The notes under the pieces were generated by a model, which saw only the letters and a list, made by a program, of their open reading frames with translations, was not told where the DNA came from and ran no database searches. A DNA stretch of 62,815 nt from Gracilibacillus sp. YIM 98692. Its GTDB lineage: Bacteria > Bacillota > Bacilli > Bacillales > Amphibacillaceae. The DNA is taken from positions 1 through 62,815 of the forward strand of contig NZ_WIXM01000021.1 of assembly GCF_010993965.1 (NCBI RefSeq), written 5' to 3'. Shown in pieces: positions 1 to 9,151 of the stretch (position 1 is the first letter of the stretch; every line of letters begins with the position of its first letter). A program made the position numbers and the translations under genes.

Positions 1-150
1 AAATTTAAAAGGTCTGTTGGAATTTTATGTTAAAATATTATTGAGATAAAAGTTATTGTACTAACGAAGCAGTTTTCTTCAAGAAGGGTAGGTGAAAAAT
101 AGAACTATCATAAAAGCAATAAACGATTTAAAAATTAAAGGGATGATTAT

Positions 151-828
151 ATGGAGTCTAAAAAAATTTTACAAATGTTAGACAATTATGCGTCAGAGTT
201 TGAGTTTCCTGTATTAGATAATTATAACTTCGATTTGGCACAATGCAGACTTACTGTATTCAAGAAACAAGCAGAATGGTTAATTATCATAGAAATGGTA
301 GGGGCTAGAAATGATGCCATAGAGAATGTCATTTATGCCTATGGTAACTGTATAAAACAAAACGGCATTATTATAAGTGTAGATAATTTGGTTTCTTTAG
401 ATAATGATGAGTGGTGGTACGATGATGATGGAAAATTGGTGTTAAATCCATTGCGTTTAAAGTTAAATATTCAACAAGAACAAATAGAGATTTCCCCCAC
501 AAAAGAGGATTATAAAAAATATGGTATTGAAATGGAGCCATTCAGTTTAACAAAACTAATTCGCTTCCTAAGTTCACAATACAGTGAAAAATTATGGCTG
601 TCCACTCAGGAACTGTTAATGGAAGTAGGGATACAAAACAAAATGCCAATGTTTTTTCAAATAAAAGAGTGGGAACATCCAGACATTAGCCAAGGTCAGG
701 TGCCAAGTGATTCCCCTTTCTTTCAACAATTATCCAATGCTATTGAAAATAATGATATCTCTTACATAAAGCTGAATAAGCCTAATACTCATTGGTCAAA
801 TTGGACTTGGAGTGATTTAGATACATAA
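151..828 (+). CDS. DUF7003-like hypothetical protein
   Basis: This encodes a 225-aa soluble, acidic protein with no signal peptide or membrane segment. An ATG follows AAAGGG at a good distance. The body shows an aromatic-rich central part (EWWYDDDG) and a C-terminal part with LWLSTQELL and a HPD...PS.S..FQQL pattern. From memory these recall the DUF7003 family, whose function is not known to me and whose members often sit beside small orphan genes. The assignment is tentative. The next genes downstream are small membrane proteins on the same strand, so this may be part of an orphan accessory or immunity-type gene collection, but that is inference only. Confidence 0.7.
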   Translation: MESKKILQMLDNYASEFEFPVLDNYNFDLAQCRLTVFKKQAEWLIIIEMVGARNDAIENVIYAYGNCIKQNGIIISVDNLVSLDNDEWWYDDDGKLVLNPLRLKLNIQQEQIEISPTKEDYKKYGIEMEPFSLTKLIRFLSSQYSEKLWLSTQELLMEVGIQNKMPMFFQIKEWEHPDISQGQVPSDSPFFQQLSNAIENNDISYIKLNKPNTHWSNWTWSDLDT

Positions 829-961
829 GAAGAAATAACCGAGCGAGAGATAAATTGGTGCAAATCAATTGCTACTGATCTTTTTTGTAAAGGGTCTGGT
901 TCCATGAAGTAAGAAATTCTAATACAGGGAAAATGATATAACATATAAAGGAGTAAGAGTT

Positions 962-1423
962 ATGATTGGGGAATGGACGTTATTATTAATTATACTTGGT
1001 TCTATATGGTTTGGGATTTTCACAGTAACTCACCTCTTAATTTATACAATGTATTTTGGATTAATCTATCTTTTTACAAAGAAATTTTTGTTTCAGAATT
1101 CAATTATGTTTGGAAGTATTAAAAGATTGATTATTGCAAGAGCTATAATTTTCACATTATGTTCCTTTTTAGTAGAATTAATTGGTTGGATTTTTTATCA
1201 AAAAGACTTTAACACACGGCTAGATTGGTTTGTACTAAGTGGATTTTCTTACATCTATATAATTCTTATATTAGCCGTAGGATTTTATTTGTATGATTTT
1301 TTAACTACTGTTAAGAGCTTTACTTTATCTAATAAAGTTAAATTAGTAACACTATGTGCTCATGAATTAGCATTGTCGGTAGTAATAATAATTTTATCGT
1401 ACCCAATGTATTGGGCTACATAA
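962..1423 (+). CDS. Hypothetical membrane protein
   Basis: The product is a 153-aa, very hydrophobic protein with about four membrane-spanning stretches (roughly residues 5-30, 50-75, 88-112 and 125-150). A strong AAAGGAG lies just before the ATG. I do not recognise a family. It is separated from the upstream gene by about 130 bases and followed by a fragment of another small membrane protein. The role is unknown. Confidence 0.7.
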   Translation: MIGEWTLLLIILGSIWFGIFTVTHLLIYTMYFGLIYLFTKKFLFQNSIMFGSIKRLIIARAIIFTLCSFLVELIGWIFYQKDFNTRLDWFVLSGFSYIYIILILAVGFYLYDFLTTVKSFTLSNKVKLVTLCAHELALSVVIIILSYPMYWAT

Positions 1424-1529
1424 ACCAGAATAGAAAAAGATATAGATAGTAATTAAGGTATTTTCTTATTGTGCTATAGGGTGCGATTGCTGAACAAGCA
1501 GCAGTCGCTATTTGGCTATTGGGCAGTAA

Positions 1530-1694
1530 TGTGCATTCTTCTTCCTCGGTCTTATTACAGAAAATATTTGGGCTTTAATTATTTTTATTTCATTCGTATT
1601 AGCAGTGTTTATAACAGTTTTTATAAAGCAAGAATCCAGAATTGAAGAATTAGAAAAGAAGATGGAAGAGTTATTAAATAACAAAGAGGATTAA
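1530..1694 (+). pseudogene. 5'-truncated small membrane/coiled-coil protein
   Basis: An open frame of about 54 codons reads one hydrophobic segment (ENIWALIIFISFVLAVFITV) followed by a charged coiled coil (RIEELEKKMEELL) and a normal TAA stop. It has no ATG, GTG or TTG start and an in-frame TAA sits directly upstream. It therefore looks like the 3' part of a lost gene. Just upstream is a short hairpin (GCGATTGCTG/CAGCAGTCGC). The bases GGGCAGTAATGTGCA at the fragment's left edge recur near 2636, suggesting past rearrangement. Confidence 0.4.
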
Positions 1695-1824
1695 GGTATG
1701 CCTAATATTATAAACCATTGTACTTATATTAATGGTGGCAAGTGTTGAAAAAGGAGTTGTCGATGTGGCAGCTTTTATTTGGCTAAAGAAGCAGTTTAAT
1801 AAAATAAAGGGAGGGAGTGGGATT

Positions 1825-2253
1825 TTGTTTAAGACTAATATAATAGAGTTCCTATTTAACGAAAATAAATATAGACTTGAAAAGTTTGTTCTTATGCTAC
1901 TCTTTGGGTTTGTAGTTACATATGTATCAACCGTCTTTCGAATTTCACTATTTGTTATATTTATACCTGTTTTAATATTTTCATTGATAACATCTATAAT
2001 TAAAATAATGTGGTATAACAAGAATATGAAAACAAGAGTAATAGATTGGATAGGAATAACACTATGTTTTATTGTTTTAATAGCATCGGTTTTTCTATAT
2101 TTGAAAGAAGACAAATTGGAAAATGCTGTTTATGATGTGATTGAAGAAAAAGTAGGGAACAAATCTTTTACAATAGAATTTATTGACGAAATGGAGAGCG
2201 AAGAAAACTACTTTGTTGTTAGCTACACCATTGAAGGTGAAAACACTAAGTAA
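1825..2253 (+). CDS. Hypothetical membrane protein with extracytoplasmic tail
   Basis: I place the start at TTG 1825, eight bases after GGAGGGAG; a longer frame from 1732 has no convincing ribosome site. The resulting 142-aa protein has two or three hydrophobic stretches in residues 20-95. It ends with a polar tail of about 45 residues (VIEEKVGNKSFTIEFIDEME and following) that could fold outside the membrane. I do not recognise the family. It is immediately followed by the first copy of a dispersed non-coding repeat. Confidence 0.6.
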   Translation: MFKTNIIEFLFNENKYRLEKFVLMLLFGFVVTYVSTVFRISLFVIFIPVLIFSLITSIIKIMWYNKNMKTRVIDWIGITLCFIVLIASVFLYLKEDKLENAVYDVIEEKVGNKSFTIEFIDEMESEENYFVVSYTIEGENTK

Positions 2254-2614
2254 ATGGTTTTTATTCGCTTAACTAAATAGATAACTTTTTTAAAGGTAAC
2301 TGGATAAAAACTATAAGTGTCATTTTCATTGTATGTCTTATTGATTTGGTATTTATTCAGCTGTTAAGTACCAAGTTTATTAGATCTAGTCTTGATTTTG
2401 GCACTTATCACCGTTATAAGTGTCATTTTTGGTCGTGTGGTGATTCATTTTGGTACTTAATGGTGGTTTAAGTACTATTTTGACAAAATACTTTTTTATT
2501 TTGTCACTTAACCTTGTGATATGATCAACAGCCTGGTCAGTTAATAGAAAGCACATTGACAGGGAATTTAAGTCCCTTTCTTCAACACGAGGGATAAGTC
2601 CCCTTCTTTATTGA
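2252..2614 (+). repeat. Dispersed structured repeat family A, copy 1 (full length)
   Basis: This non-coding unit of about 360 bases recurs at 9.2, 15.7, 17.7 and 19.7 kb. It carries several internal hairpins: TGGCACTTAT/ATAAGTGTCA near 2399-2425, and GGTACTTAA/TTTAAGTACT near 2453-2475. The 3' third (CCTTGTGATATGATCAACAG onward) is shared with copies 3, 4 and 5, and its extreme end only with copy 4. All copies have the same orientation and lie between genes. No protein-coding frame is conserved across copies. Confidence 0.85.
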
Positions 2615-2702
2615 ATAAATGTAATTATGCTAAAGGGCAGTAATGTGCAACAAGCAACTGTATTTTTATGGTGAAATTTTAAGCGGTGAGGAGGGAGAGC
2701 AA

Positions 2703-3113
2703 TTGAGCAATAATACAAAATCAATATTATTAGGAGCGTTTTATTCTGTTTCCATATCTTTGGTTATATCTTTTGTAGGTAACTTAATGTTTTCCAATTG
2801 GATTTCATTTACCTTTTTTCTCATTATTTCTTTTGTACCTTCTATTATTGCATTTATTATTTTGAGGAAATTAAATTCCAAAAAAGGTAGTTTTATAATT
2901 GTGATATATAGTATTTTGTTAGGTTTTTTTGTTTCTTTTTCATCCCTGCTTTTATCTATATTTTTAGATGATATTTTCAATGAACAAATGTACTGGACTG
3001 TATCCTCTTTAGAAGGTTTTAAATGGTTTTTATCATTTTCATTCATTGGTTCAATTTTATTTATTCCAATTAGTTATTTGTTTCTGAGATTAAATTATAG
3101 GCTAACAGCTTAG
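2703..3113 (+). CDS. Hypothetical four-TM membrane protein
   Basis: The TTG start at 2703 is chosen because GAGGAGGGAG lies just before it; the upstream ATG-like starts have no ribosome site. The 136-aa product has four clear hydrophobic helices (about residues 8-28, 38-58, 68-95 and 108-130) with short loops. No family is recognised. The region between repeat copy 1 and this gene may have supplied its promoter. Confidence 0.6.
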   Translation: MSNNTKSILLGAFYSVSISLVISFVGNLMFSNWISFTFFLIISFVPSIIAFIILRKLNSKKGSFIIVIYSILLGFFVSFSSLLLSIFLDDIFNEQMYWTVSSLEGFKWFLSFSFIGSILFIPISYLFLRLNYRLTA

Positions 3114-3225
3114 CTTGAGTTGTTGCATTAACGGTTGCTATTCTTCGATAAACTAATGGGTGGGCGCGACAAGTCCTGTTATATATTAGGTTGGTAAAAC
3201 GTTTTAAGTAGAATAGGGGGGGGCA

Positions 3226-3420
3226 ATGAGTGAAAAACAACTTTATCCTTATTTCATAATGAATATTAGTGTGAATTTTATTCTTATACTAAATGTGTTT
3301 AGACCTATGGATATTTGGTGGTATTTATCTCTTATAGCCTTACTATTAAATCTTCCTGGAACGTTTGTGCTTCTAAGAATGTACAAGAAAGTATCAAAAG
3401 AATCGAATTTTCCAAAGTAA
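3226..3420 (+). CDS. Small membrane protein
   Basis: A 64-aa protein starts from ATG after AGGGGGGG. Two hydrophobic segments (about residues 9-25 and 31-52) form a helical hairpin, followed by a short basic tail (MYKKVSKESNFPK). It is followed by a Rho-independent terminator at 3469-3498, so it closes the left-hand cluster of small genes. Function unknown. Confidence 0.6.
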   Translation: MSEKQLYPYFIMNISVNFILILNVFRPMDIWWYLSLIALLLNLPGTFVLLRMYKKVSKESNFPK

Positions 3421-3468
3421 ATAAAACAATTGCCATTGTTAAAGTAATAGGTGGCAAGAGTTAAACAA

Positions 3469-3498
3469 GGCGATCATTAAATTGATCGTCTTTTTTTT
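3469..3498 (+). terminator. Rho-independent terminator
   Basis: GGCGATCA and TGATCGTC form a stem with a short AT loop, directly followed by eight T residues. Confidence 0.8.
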
Positions 3499-3649
3499 AC
3501 AGTATAAATGGTCAGCGCGGATAGCCAGATTTTCTTTATAAAAAAATCAGAAAAAATGTGCTTAGAGGCAGGATTATACAATAACAGCATATATTGAAAT
3601 AGGGTATTGATTTTGTTCGAATAGGTCCAAGTAATAAGGGGGAATAAAA

Positions 3650-5731
3650 ATGAGATATAAAAAACAAGTAATGAAAAAATACAAAAAAAGAAAATCACAA
3701 ATCTCTTTTCGATTAAATATATTATTTGTTTTGATTTTTATTTTATTTTCATTCTTAATTTTACAATTAGGTGTTATACAAATATTAAACGGAGAAGAAG
3801 CACAAAAAGAAATAGATGAAACAATTGATACTAATACGGAGTTGTCTGTTCCCAGAGGCACTATGTATGATCGATTTGGTAGAGTTATTCTTGAAAATCA
3901 AGCAGTTCGTTCCATAACTTATACGCCACCTAAATATGGAGATTCGGCAAAAAAACGATTAGAGATTGCCGAAAAACTCGCAAATTTTATTGAAATGGAA
4001 GAAAATTCAGAGGAACTAAAGAGGATAATAAATGAAAGAGACAAGAAAGAGTATTGGTATTTATTTCATTCAGAAGAAGCAGCTAAACGACTTTCTGATA
4101 AAGAGAAAGAGGACTTGGATAATGCTGAGCAATATCAAACCATGTTAGATAGAATAAAACCAGATGATTACAATGAATTCGACTGGAGCGATAAGAAATT
4201 ATTAAATATTGTAGCAATTAAAAAAGAATTAGATCAGGCACATGAATTGTCACCACATATTATAAAAAATGAAAATGTAACGGTTGAGGAGTATGCTAAA
4301 GTAGCTAGTCATATGAGTGAGCTTCCAGGCATTGATGCTGCCATGGATTGGAAGAGAAAAGCTGTTAACGATGGTACTTTTCAAAACTTTATAGGTAGAA
4401 TTGATAGTATTCCAGATGAAAATAGAGACTATTACTTAACACATGGGTATAATCTTAACGATCGTGTGGGAATAAGTGGCTTAGAGGAAGAATATGAAGA
4501 AGAACTTCGAGGAAGAAAAGAAAAAGTAAAATATACGGTTGACCAATCTGGTTCAGTTATCGGAATGGAAACTATTGTTGAAGGAAAACGTGGAAATGAT
4601 CTTGTGTTAACAATAGATTTGGAATTACAGAAACAGGTTGATCAAATTGTTCAAGAAGAGTTAAAGTCGGCAATTGAAGCTTACCCAGTTAAAAATAAAT
4701 ATTTAGAGGATGCACTTGTGATCATGTTAAAACCTAAAACAGGTGAAATTTTAGCCATGTCAGGTGTGCATTATGATCATGAAAGCAATGAATATTCAGA
4801 CGAATCATTTAGAGTTATATACGATCAGTATCAACCTGGTTCAGCTATTAAGGGAGCAACTGTGTTAGCGGGATTAGATTCTGGAGTGATTAATATTGGT
4901 ACTACAATACATGATACTCCAGTTAAGATTGCAAGCACACCAGAAAAAAGTTCACATACGAACGATATTGGTATTATAAATGATCGTCAAGCGTTAGAAA
5001 AATCATCTAACGTTTATATGTTTCATATTGCACTCGATATAGCTGGAGCTACGTACCAGTACGGTGAACCATTAGCTAATTTCAATTATGAAGGTTTTCA
5101 AACGATGCGAAATTATTTTAATCAATTTGGTTTAGGCATTGAAACGGGAATTGATTTACCATACGAAAGTACTGGTGTAGTAGGTCGAAATCCACAACCT
5201 GGTAATTTATTGGACTTTGCAATAGGTCAGTACGACACCTATACAACATTACAGTTGGCGCAATATGTATCAACCATTGCGAACGATGGATATCGTATTC
5301 GCCCTCGTTTAGTAAAGGAAAGTCGCAAACCCGAACAAAAACATTTAGGAGCTGTAATAAAAAGTTTCAATGCTAATGTCATGAATAAGATATCAATGAA
5401 TGACAAATTTATTGAGCGAGTACAGCAAGGATTTATAGATGTTTATAGTAAAGGCACAGCATCTTATCAATGGGGAGCAAAAGCAAGTGAATATAAAATG
5501 GCTGGGAAAACTGGTACAGCACAGAACAATATTTATAAAGATGGACAGTTAGAAGCTGAAACAGAAAATTTAATACTAGTCGGATATTCGCCTTACAACA
5601 ACCCTGAAATTGCCTTTGCTGTAGTTGTACCAAAAAACGGATTAAAGACAGGAGCTCCGCATCATAATATCGGAAAGAGAATAATGGATGAGTACTACAA
5701 TTCAAAAAAAGATGATGAAAAAATGGAGTAA
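3650..5731 (+). CDS. Class B penicillin-binding protein (PbpA/PbpH-like transpeptidase)
   Basis: This 693-aa D,D-transpeptidase cross-links peptidoglycan in rod-type wall synthesis. An N-terminal cytoplasmic stretch rich in Lys/Arg is followed by one membrane anchor (about residues 22-43), a PBP dimerisation domain (VPRGTMYDRFGR near 60), and the transpeptidase domain from about 330. Its three catalytic motifs are intact: S398-A-I-K401 (catalytic Ser), S452-S-N454 and K620-T-G622. The length and layout match B. subtilis PbpA and PbpH rather than sporulation SpoVD (no PASTA domains). AAGGGGG lies before the ATG. It appears monocistronic, with a terminator upstream and a tiny reading frame downstream. 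Confidence 0.93.
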   Translation: MRYKKQVMKKYKKRKSQISFRLNILFVLIFILFSFLILQLGVIQILNGEEAQKEIDETIDTNTELSVPRGTMYDRFGRVILENQAVRSITYTPPKYGDSAKKRLEIAEKLANFIEMEENSEELKRIINERDKKEYWYLFHSEEAAKRLSDKEKEDLDNAEQYQTMLDRIKPDDYNEFDWSDKKLLNIVAIKKELDQAHELSPHIIKNENVTVEEYAKVASHMSELPGIDAAMDWKRKAVNDGTFQNFIGRIDSIPDENRDYYLTHGYNLNDRVGISGLEEEYEEELRGRKEKVKYTVDQSGSVIGMETIVEGKRGNDLVLTIDLELQKQVDQIVQEELKSAIEAYPVKNKYLEDALVIMLKPKTGEILAMSGVHYDHESNEYSDESFRVIYDQYQPGSAIKGATVLAGLDSGVINIGTTIHDTPVKIASTPEKSSHTNDIGIINDRQALEKSSNVYMFHIALDIAGATYQYGEPLANFNYEGFQTMRNYFNQFGLGIETGIDLPYESTGVVGRNPQPGNLLDFAIGQYDTYTTLQLAQYVSTIANDGYRIRPRLVKESRKPEQKHLGAVIKSFNANVMNKISMNDKFIERVQQGFIDVYSKGTASYQWGAKASEYKMAGKTGTAQNNIYKDGQLEAETENLILVGYSPYNNPEIAFAVVVPKNGLKTGAPHHNIGKRIMDEYYNSKKDDEKME

Positions 5732-5751
5732 CTCAGACCTTTGGAGGTTTT

Positions 5752-5856
5752 ATGACAATCATATCTAAACTTAGCATTATTGGTGTGATTACTTCAGCAA
5801 CAACTGGTTCAGTTGGAGACAATAAATGGCTATTGCAACCCGTGAACAACTGGTAA
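5752..5856 (+). CDS. Possible 34-aa small protein
   Basis: A short frame beginning ATG ACA ATC has an excellent TTGGAGG site about six bases before it, 20 bases after the PBP gene stop. The peptide (MTIISKLSIIGVITSATTGS, then 14 more residues) is mildly hydrophobic at its start and polar later. It could be a translationally coupled small protein or the residue of a decayed gene. There is no family match I can name. Confidence 0.35.
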   Translation: MTIISKLSIIGVITSATTGSVGDNKWLLQPVNNW

Positions 5857-5961
5857 ATTTATAAACTGCGAAACTAATAGATTTTATGCAAGAGTCATTC
5901 CCCTGCTGGTTATTTCATAACATCTTCAGCAATAAAATTTTCAAAAAAGTAAAAAAAACAA

Positions 5962-5990
5962 TTGACCATTGCTATATTGTATCTTATAAT
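5962..5990 (+). promoter_or_regulatory. SigA-type promoter of the S-box transcript
   Basis: TTGACC (5962-5967) and TATAAT (5985-5990) are separated by exactly 17 bases, which predicts transcription starting a few bases before the S-box aptamer. Confidence 0.8.
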
Positions 5991-6008
5991 TTTTATTAAA
6001 TTTCATAA

Positions 6009-6175
6009 CTCTTATCATGAGTGGCTGAGGGACTAGGCCCTGTGAAGCCCGGCAACCTTTCAAACAGTGGTTTGAAAAGGTGCTACATCCTACAGACAGT
6101 TATTGTCTGAAAGATAAGAGGAGGATTTAGTTCGGTATATAAACCCTCTTCTTAGTGAAGAGGGTTTTTTTGTTT
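6009..6175 (+). ncRNA. S-box (SAM-I) riboswitch with terminator
   Basis: The aptamer runs from CTCTTATCATGAGTGGCTGA to about 6122 (AAGATAAGAG) and shows the family's hallmarks: GAGTGGCTGAGGGA, GGCCCTGTGAAGCCCGGCAA and closure of P1 by the CTCTTATC/GATAAGAG pairing. An intrinsic terminator (AACCCTCTTC/GAAGAGGGTT plus T-run, 6141-6173) follows. Its 5' arm overlaps the likely antiterminator. Known members switch transcription off when S-adenosylmethionine is plentiful, so the downstream methionine-synthesis gene should be expressed only when SAM is low. Confidence 0.95.
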
Positions 6176-6227
6176 TTTGATCCTCTTGAAAAATAATAAG
6201 AAAATATATTAGGAAGGATGAACGTTA

Positions 6228-7277
6228 GTGAAACGAACATTAGAAGAACGTTTACAAGATGGACCAGTAATATGTGGAGAAGGTTATTTATTTGAATTGG
6301 AACGAAGAGGGTACTTACAAGCAGGATCTTTTGTACCGGAAGTAGCACTTGAAAATCCTCAAGCTTTGAAGCAGACATACCGTGACTATATGAATGCGGG
6401 ATCAGATGTTGTGCTAGCCTTCACTTATAATGCTCATCGTGAAAAAATGCGTATCATAGGGAAAGAGGATCTTCTTGAACCTTTAAACCGCCAAGCTATT
6501 CGGTTGGCTAAAGAAGTAGCGGTAGAACACCCAACTGAGGAAGCACTTGTTGCAGGAAATATCTCCAACACCAATTTATTTGACCCAGAGGATGATGAAT
6601 CCAAAGAGACTGTTCGCAATATGTTTGCTGAAATGATTAAATGGTGTAAAGAAGAAGGCGTAGATTTTGTTAATGGAGAAACATTTTATTATTATGAAGA
6701 AGCTAAAATTGCGTTAGAAGAAATTTCAAAGCAAGACTTGCCTGCAGTTATCACATTAGGGGTTATGGGAGAAAACGAATTACGTGACGGTTATTCAGTA
6801 GAAGAATCTTGTCGCTTACTTGAAGAACATGGTGCCCTAGTAGTAGGGATGAACTGCTTCCGCGGTCCTGATACTATGCAACCATATGTTGACAACATTC
6901 GAGAAGCATGTAAAGGATATGTGGCAGCACTTCCTGTTCCATACCGTACAACGGATGATCACCCAACGTTTTTCAATTTACCTGATGGCGGTTGCTCTTG
7001 TCACTTACCAACTGAAACAACATTCCCTACTTCATTAGACCCGCTATATTGCAATCGTTATGAAATAGCAAACTGGGCGAAAAAAGCATTTGATAGTGGA
7101 GTTAATTATTTCGGCTTATGCTGTGGAGCATCACCAAGCATGTTACGGGAAGTAGCCGAAACAGTTGGACGTGAAACCATCAACTCTAAGTATTCACCTG
7201 ACATGGAAAAACACTTCTTATTCGGCAAAGACGAAACGTTAAAAAGTCATAACTTATCTTACAAGTATAAAGCATAG
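6228..7277 (+). CDS. Homocysteine S-methyltransferase family protein
   Basis: This 349-aa cytoplasmic enzyme probably moves a methyl group from a donor such as S-methylmethionine or betaine to homocysteine to make methionine. The zinc/homocysteine ligands of the family are visible as C210 (GMNCFRG) and C298-C299 (GLCCGASP). The barrel start EGYLFELERRGYLQAG replaces the usual DGA-T-L motif, as in the betaine-type branch. AGGAAGG lies before the ATG. The S-box in its leader strongly supports a methionine role. The methyl donor cannot be decided from sequence alone. Confidence 0.88.
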   Translation: MKRTLEERLQDGPVICGEGYLFELERRGYLQAGSFVPEVALENPQALKQTYRDYMNAGSDVVLAFTYNAHREKMRIIGKEDLLEPLNRQAIRLAKEVAVEHPTEEALVAGNISNTNLFDPEDDESKETVRNMFAEMIKWCKEEGVDFVNGETFYYYEEAKIALEEISKQDLPAVITLGVMGENELRDGYSVEESCRLLEEHGALVVGMNCFRGPDTMQPYVDNIREACKGYVAALPVPYRTTDDHPTFFNLPDGGCSCHLPTETTFPTSLDPLYCNRYEIANWAKKAFDSGVNYFGLCCGASPSMLREVAETVGRETINSKYSPDMEKHFLFGKDETLKSHNLSYKYKA

Positions 7278-7302
7278 GTTAAAAGTTCGGTTGATTGATA
7301 AT

Positions 7303-7336
7303 AAAACCCTGACACGCTGATGTGTCAGGGTTTTTG
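7303..7336 (+). terminator. Rho-independent terminator
   Basis: AAACCCTGACAC and GTGTCAGGGTTT form a near-perfect stem ending in T residues, 25 bases after the methyltransferase stop. Confidence 0.85.
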
Positions 7337-7468
7337 GCTCCTCTGTCAAAATGTGCACAAAAATATATTCATTTTCCCTACTATAATTTACTAAGAGAAT
7401 GAAAAACGGATAAATGTATTTCCGATATTTGTATAAAATAGGAATCAGATAAACACGGAGTTGATTTC

Positions 7469-7987
7469 ATGCATTTCATTCTAAATAGTTTGTTTCTAGG
7501 TGCGGGAATAATATGGGGTGACTGGAAGAACTGGTGGAAGTACCATTCGACCATTTTATTTTTATGGTTTGGAGACTTGCTTTATAACTTTCTTTGTTAT
7601 GACTTGAAAATGTGGAAGTATAAAGAGAGTATATTTGCAGAAAGTCTTTTGTCCAACCATACGGTTATTTCGTTATTAATCATGTTTGTTACCTACCCAG
7701 CAACTGTTTTGATTTACCTGGGAAAATTCCCGAAGAAACATTTTAACAGTTTTATTTGGGTTATATTTTGGGTTACTATATATTCAGTAATTGAATATAT
7801 AAATGTACAATATTTAGACTTAGTTTCTCATCACAATGGTTGGTCAATGGGATGGTCCATATTATTTAATTCCATAATGTTTCCAATGCTTAGGCTGCAT
7901 TACAAAAAACCGATCATAGCTTTACTCACCTCTATTCCTATCATTTTATTTTTCGTTTTATATTTCAGTGTTCCGATAGGTAAATAA
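7469..7987 (+). CDS. CBO0543-family integral membrane protein
   Basis: This 172-aa protein has about five membrane helices. The WGDWKNWWKYHSTILF...GDLLYNFL opening and the later VIEYINVQ and HHNGWSMGWS segments are typical of what I recall as the CBO0543 family, common in spore-forming Firmicutes and of unknown function. It is preceded by a GGAG-type site. Two further, more divergent family members lie on the other strand at 18.4-19.6 kb. Confidence 0.8.
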   Translation: MHFILNSLFLGAGIIWGDWKNWWKYHSTILFLWFGDLLYNFLCYDLKMWKYKESIFAESLLSNHTVISLLIMFVTYPATVLIYLGKFPKKHFNSFIWVIFWVTIYSVIEYINVQYLDLVSHHNGWSMGWSILFNSIMFPMLRLHYKKPIIALLTSIPIILFFVLYFSVPIGK

Positions 7988-8120
7988 ATTATATATGCTA
8001 TTTTTATTTGTGTATCTAATACGATTGTGGAATTTCCTACAAGTATAGGTGTTGTTTTTTATACTAACCGAAATAAATTTACTTCCGAAGAGCTTATGAA
8101 ATATATTTCGAATATGAATA

Positions 8121-8378
8121 GTGACAATTCCCGTATTTCAGTTTTCAATACCAGGAAAAGGGAAGTTTACACTAGTTCTTCAAGAAGAAGATGATCAATC
8201 AATAAAATTTGAAGCTGAAGAGAATCCTGAACTTAAACGGATGTTAAAAGAAAGTCAGGAACAGTATGAACATGGACATGGAATATCTACCACGGGTTTA
8301 TTAAAATCACTTTCAAAAAAGAAGTTAAATGAAAATGATGTTTTTATTTTAGCTGTTCTTTTACCAGGTGAAAACTAA
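8121..8378 (+). CDS. Hypothetical 85-aa protein, possibly a remnant
   Basis: The frame opens at GTG with no ribosome site, and an in-frame TGA sits six bases upstream. A different frame just upstream (about 7998-8116) also reads like protein (EFPTSIGVVFYTNRNKFTSE). This suggests a frameshifted older gene. The product is acidic, with a segment ENPELKRMLKESQEQYEHG that vaguely recalls antitoxin-type helices. I do not assign a function. Confidence 0.35.
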   Translation: MTIPVFQFSIPGKGKFTLVLQEEDDQSIKFEAEENPELKRMLKESQEQYEHGHGISTTGLLKSLSKKKLNENDVFILAVLLPGEN

Positions 8379-8767
8379 ATATACATGTTACATTGATCAC
8401 CAGGTTTCTTTTTTATAAACATATCTCAAGTCAGCTCAGGTCTTTCTTATACTGTATTTGCTGTTTCTGCTCAAACATCTGTTAGTGTTGGTTGAACAAG
8501 GTGTTGTTGATGTGGCAATTCCTTTCACTTATCTTACCTTGATGCACTTCTTTAAAACCACTTGCTGTTAAAAACACAAATTCCTTAAAGAATGAGTAAA
8601 AGAACTGGAAATGTATATATTAAAAAATGGTTTTTTCTGCTGAAAAGGCTAATAACATGGTTGAAGAAGAAAGATGCGGTTATGAGTATACAAGCTTAGA
8701 TACAAATGACAACTGCTCTTTTAATACCTTCTACCACATCAATACATCTTGGAGGGAGCTAATGTAG
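8379..8767. other. Gene-free stretch
   Basis: No supported gene is seen here. Only AT-rich sequence with short out-of-frame coding-like scraps is present. Confidence 0.6.
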
Positions 8768-8932
8768 ATGGATAAAAAAAGGCGAGCTTTAACAGAAAAG
8801 AATGTGGCCCCGACGGTTAATGAAGAAGATTCCTATGGAGAAGATGCAACAAATGATGAGGTTCGTAAAGGCGAATCTACAAAAGTCACGCGACTCGTTT
8901 ATGATGAGTATGATGCAAGCGAACCGGAATAA
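8768..8932 (+). CDS. Small hydrophilic protein (54 aa)
   Basis: ATG 8768 follows a perfect GGAGGGAG site by nine bases. The 54-aa product (MDKKRRALTEKNVAPTVNEE and on) is highly charged and has no hydrophobic segment. It looks intrinsically disordered and ends in an acidic tail (VYDEYDASEPE). A strong terminator follows at 8971. A frame on the same strand from 8802 is a shadow without a ribosome site. Function unknown; possibly a spore or stress-related small protein by style only. Confidence 0.55.
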   Translation: MDKKRRALTEKNVAPTVNEEDSYGEDATNDEVRKGESTKVTRLVYDEYDASEPE

Positions 8933-8970
8933 AGAAGATTATTTTTTAAAACATAACTGTATAAATCTGA

Positions 8971-9018
8971 GAAAAAAGTGGGTGCCCCAAGCGCAGGTGT
9001 TGGGACAACCACTTTTTC
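8971..9018 (+). terminator. Rho-independent terminator
   Basis: AAAAAGTGG...CCCCAA pairs with TTGGG...CCACTTTTT, giving a long stem that ends in Ts. Confidence 0.75.
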
Positions 9019-9151
9019 TATATTGGCGTCATTTCGTATAAAGAATTGCTTTATATATACTTTTCTTCCCAATCTCTATCAATAGCTACGCATGATAGGA
9101 TACGATGATGTGAAAAACGAACCGATTGCAGCTATATCTGAGGATGATAGT

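Noticed and set aside
1674-2114. 146-codon minus-strand frame opposite the small membrane gene
   Set aside because: The plus-strand frame has a GGAGGGAG site and normal hydrophobic pattern, whereas this one has none and fills a low-complexity complement.
8802-9041. 79-codon plus-strand frame rich in Met and Arg
   Set aside because: It overlaps the better-supported 54-aa gene at 8768 in another frame, has no ribosome site and runs into the terminator hairpin.
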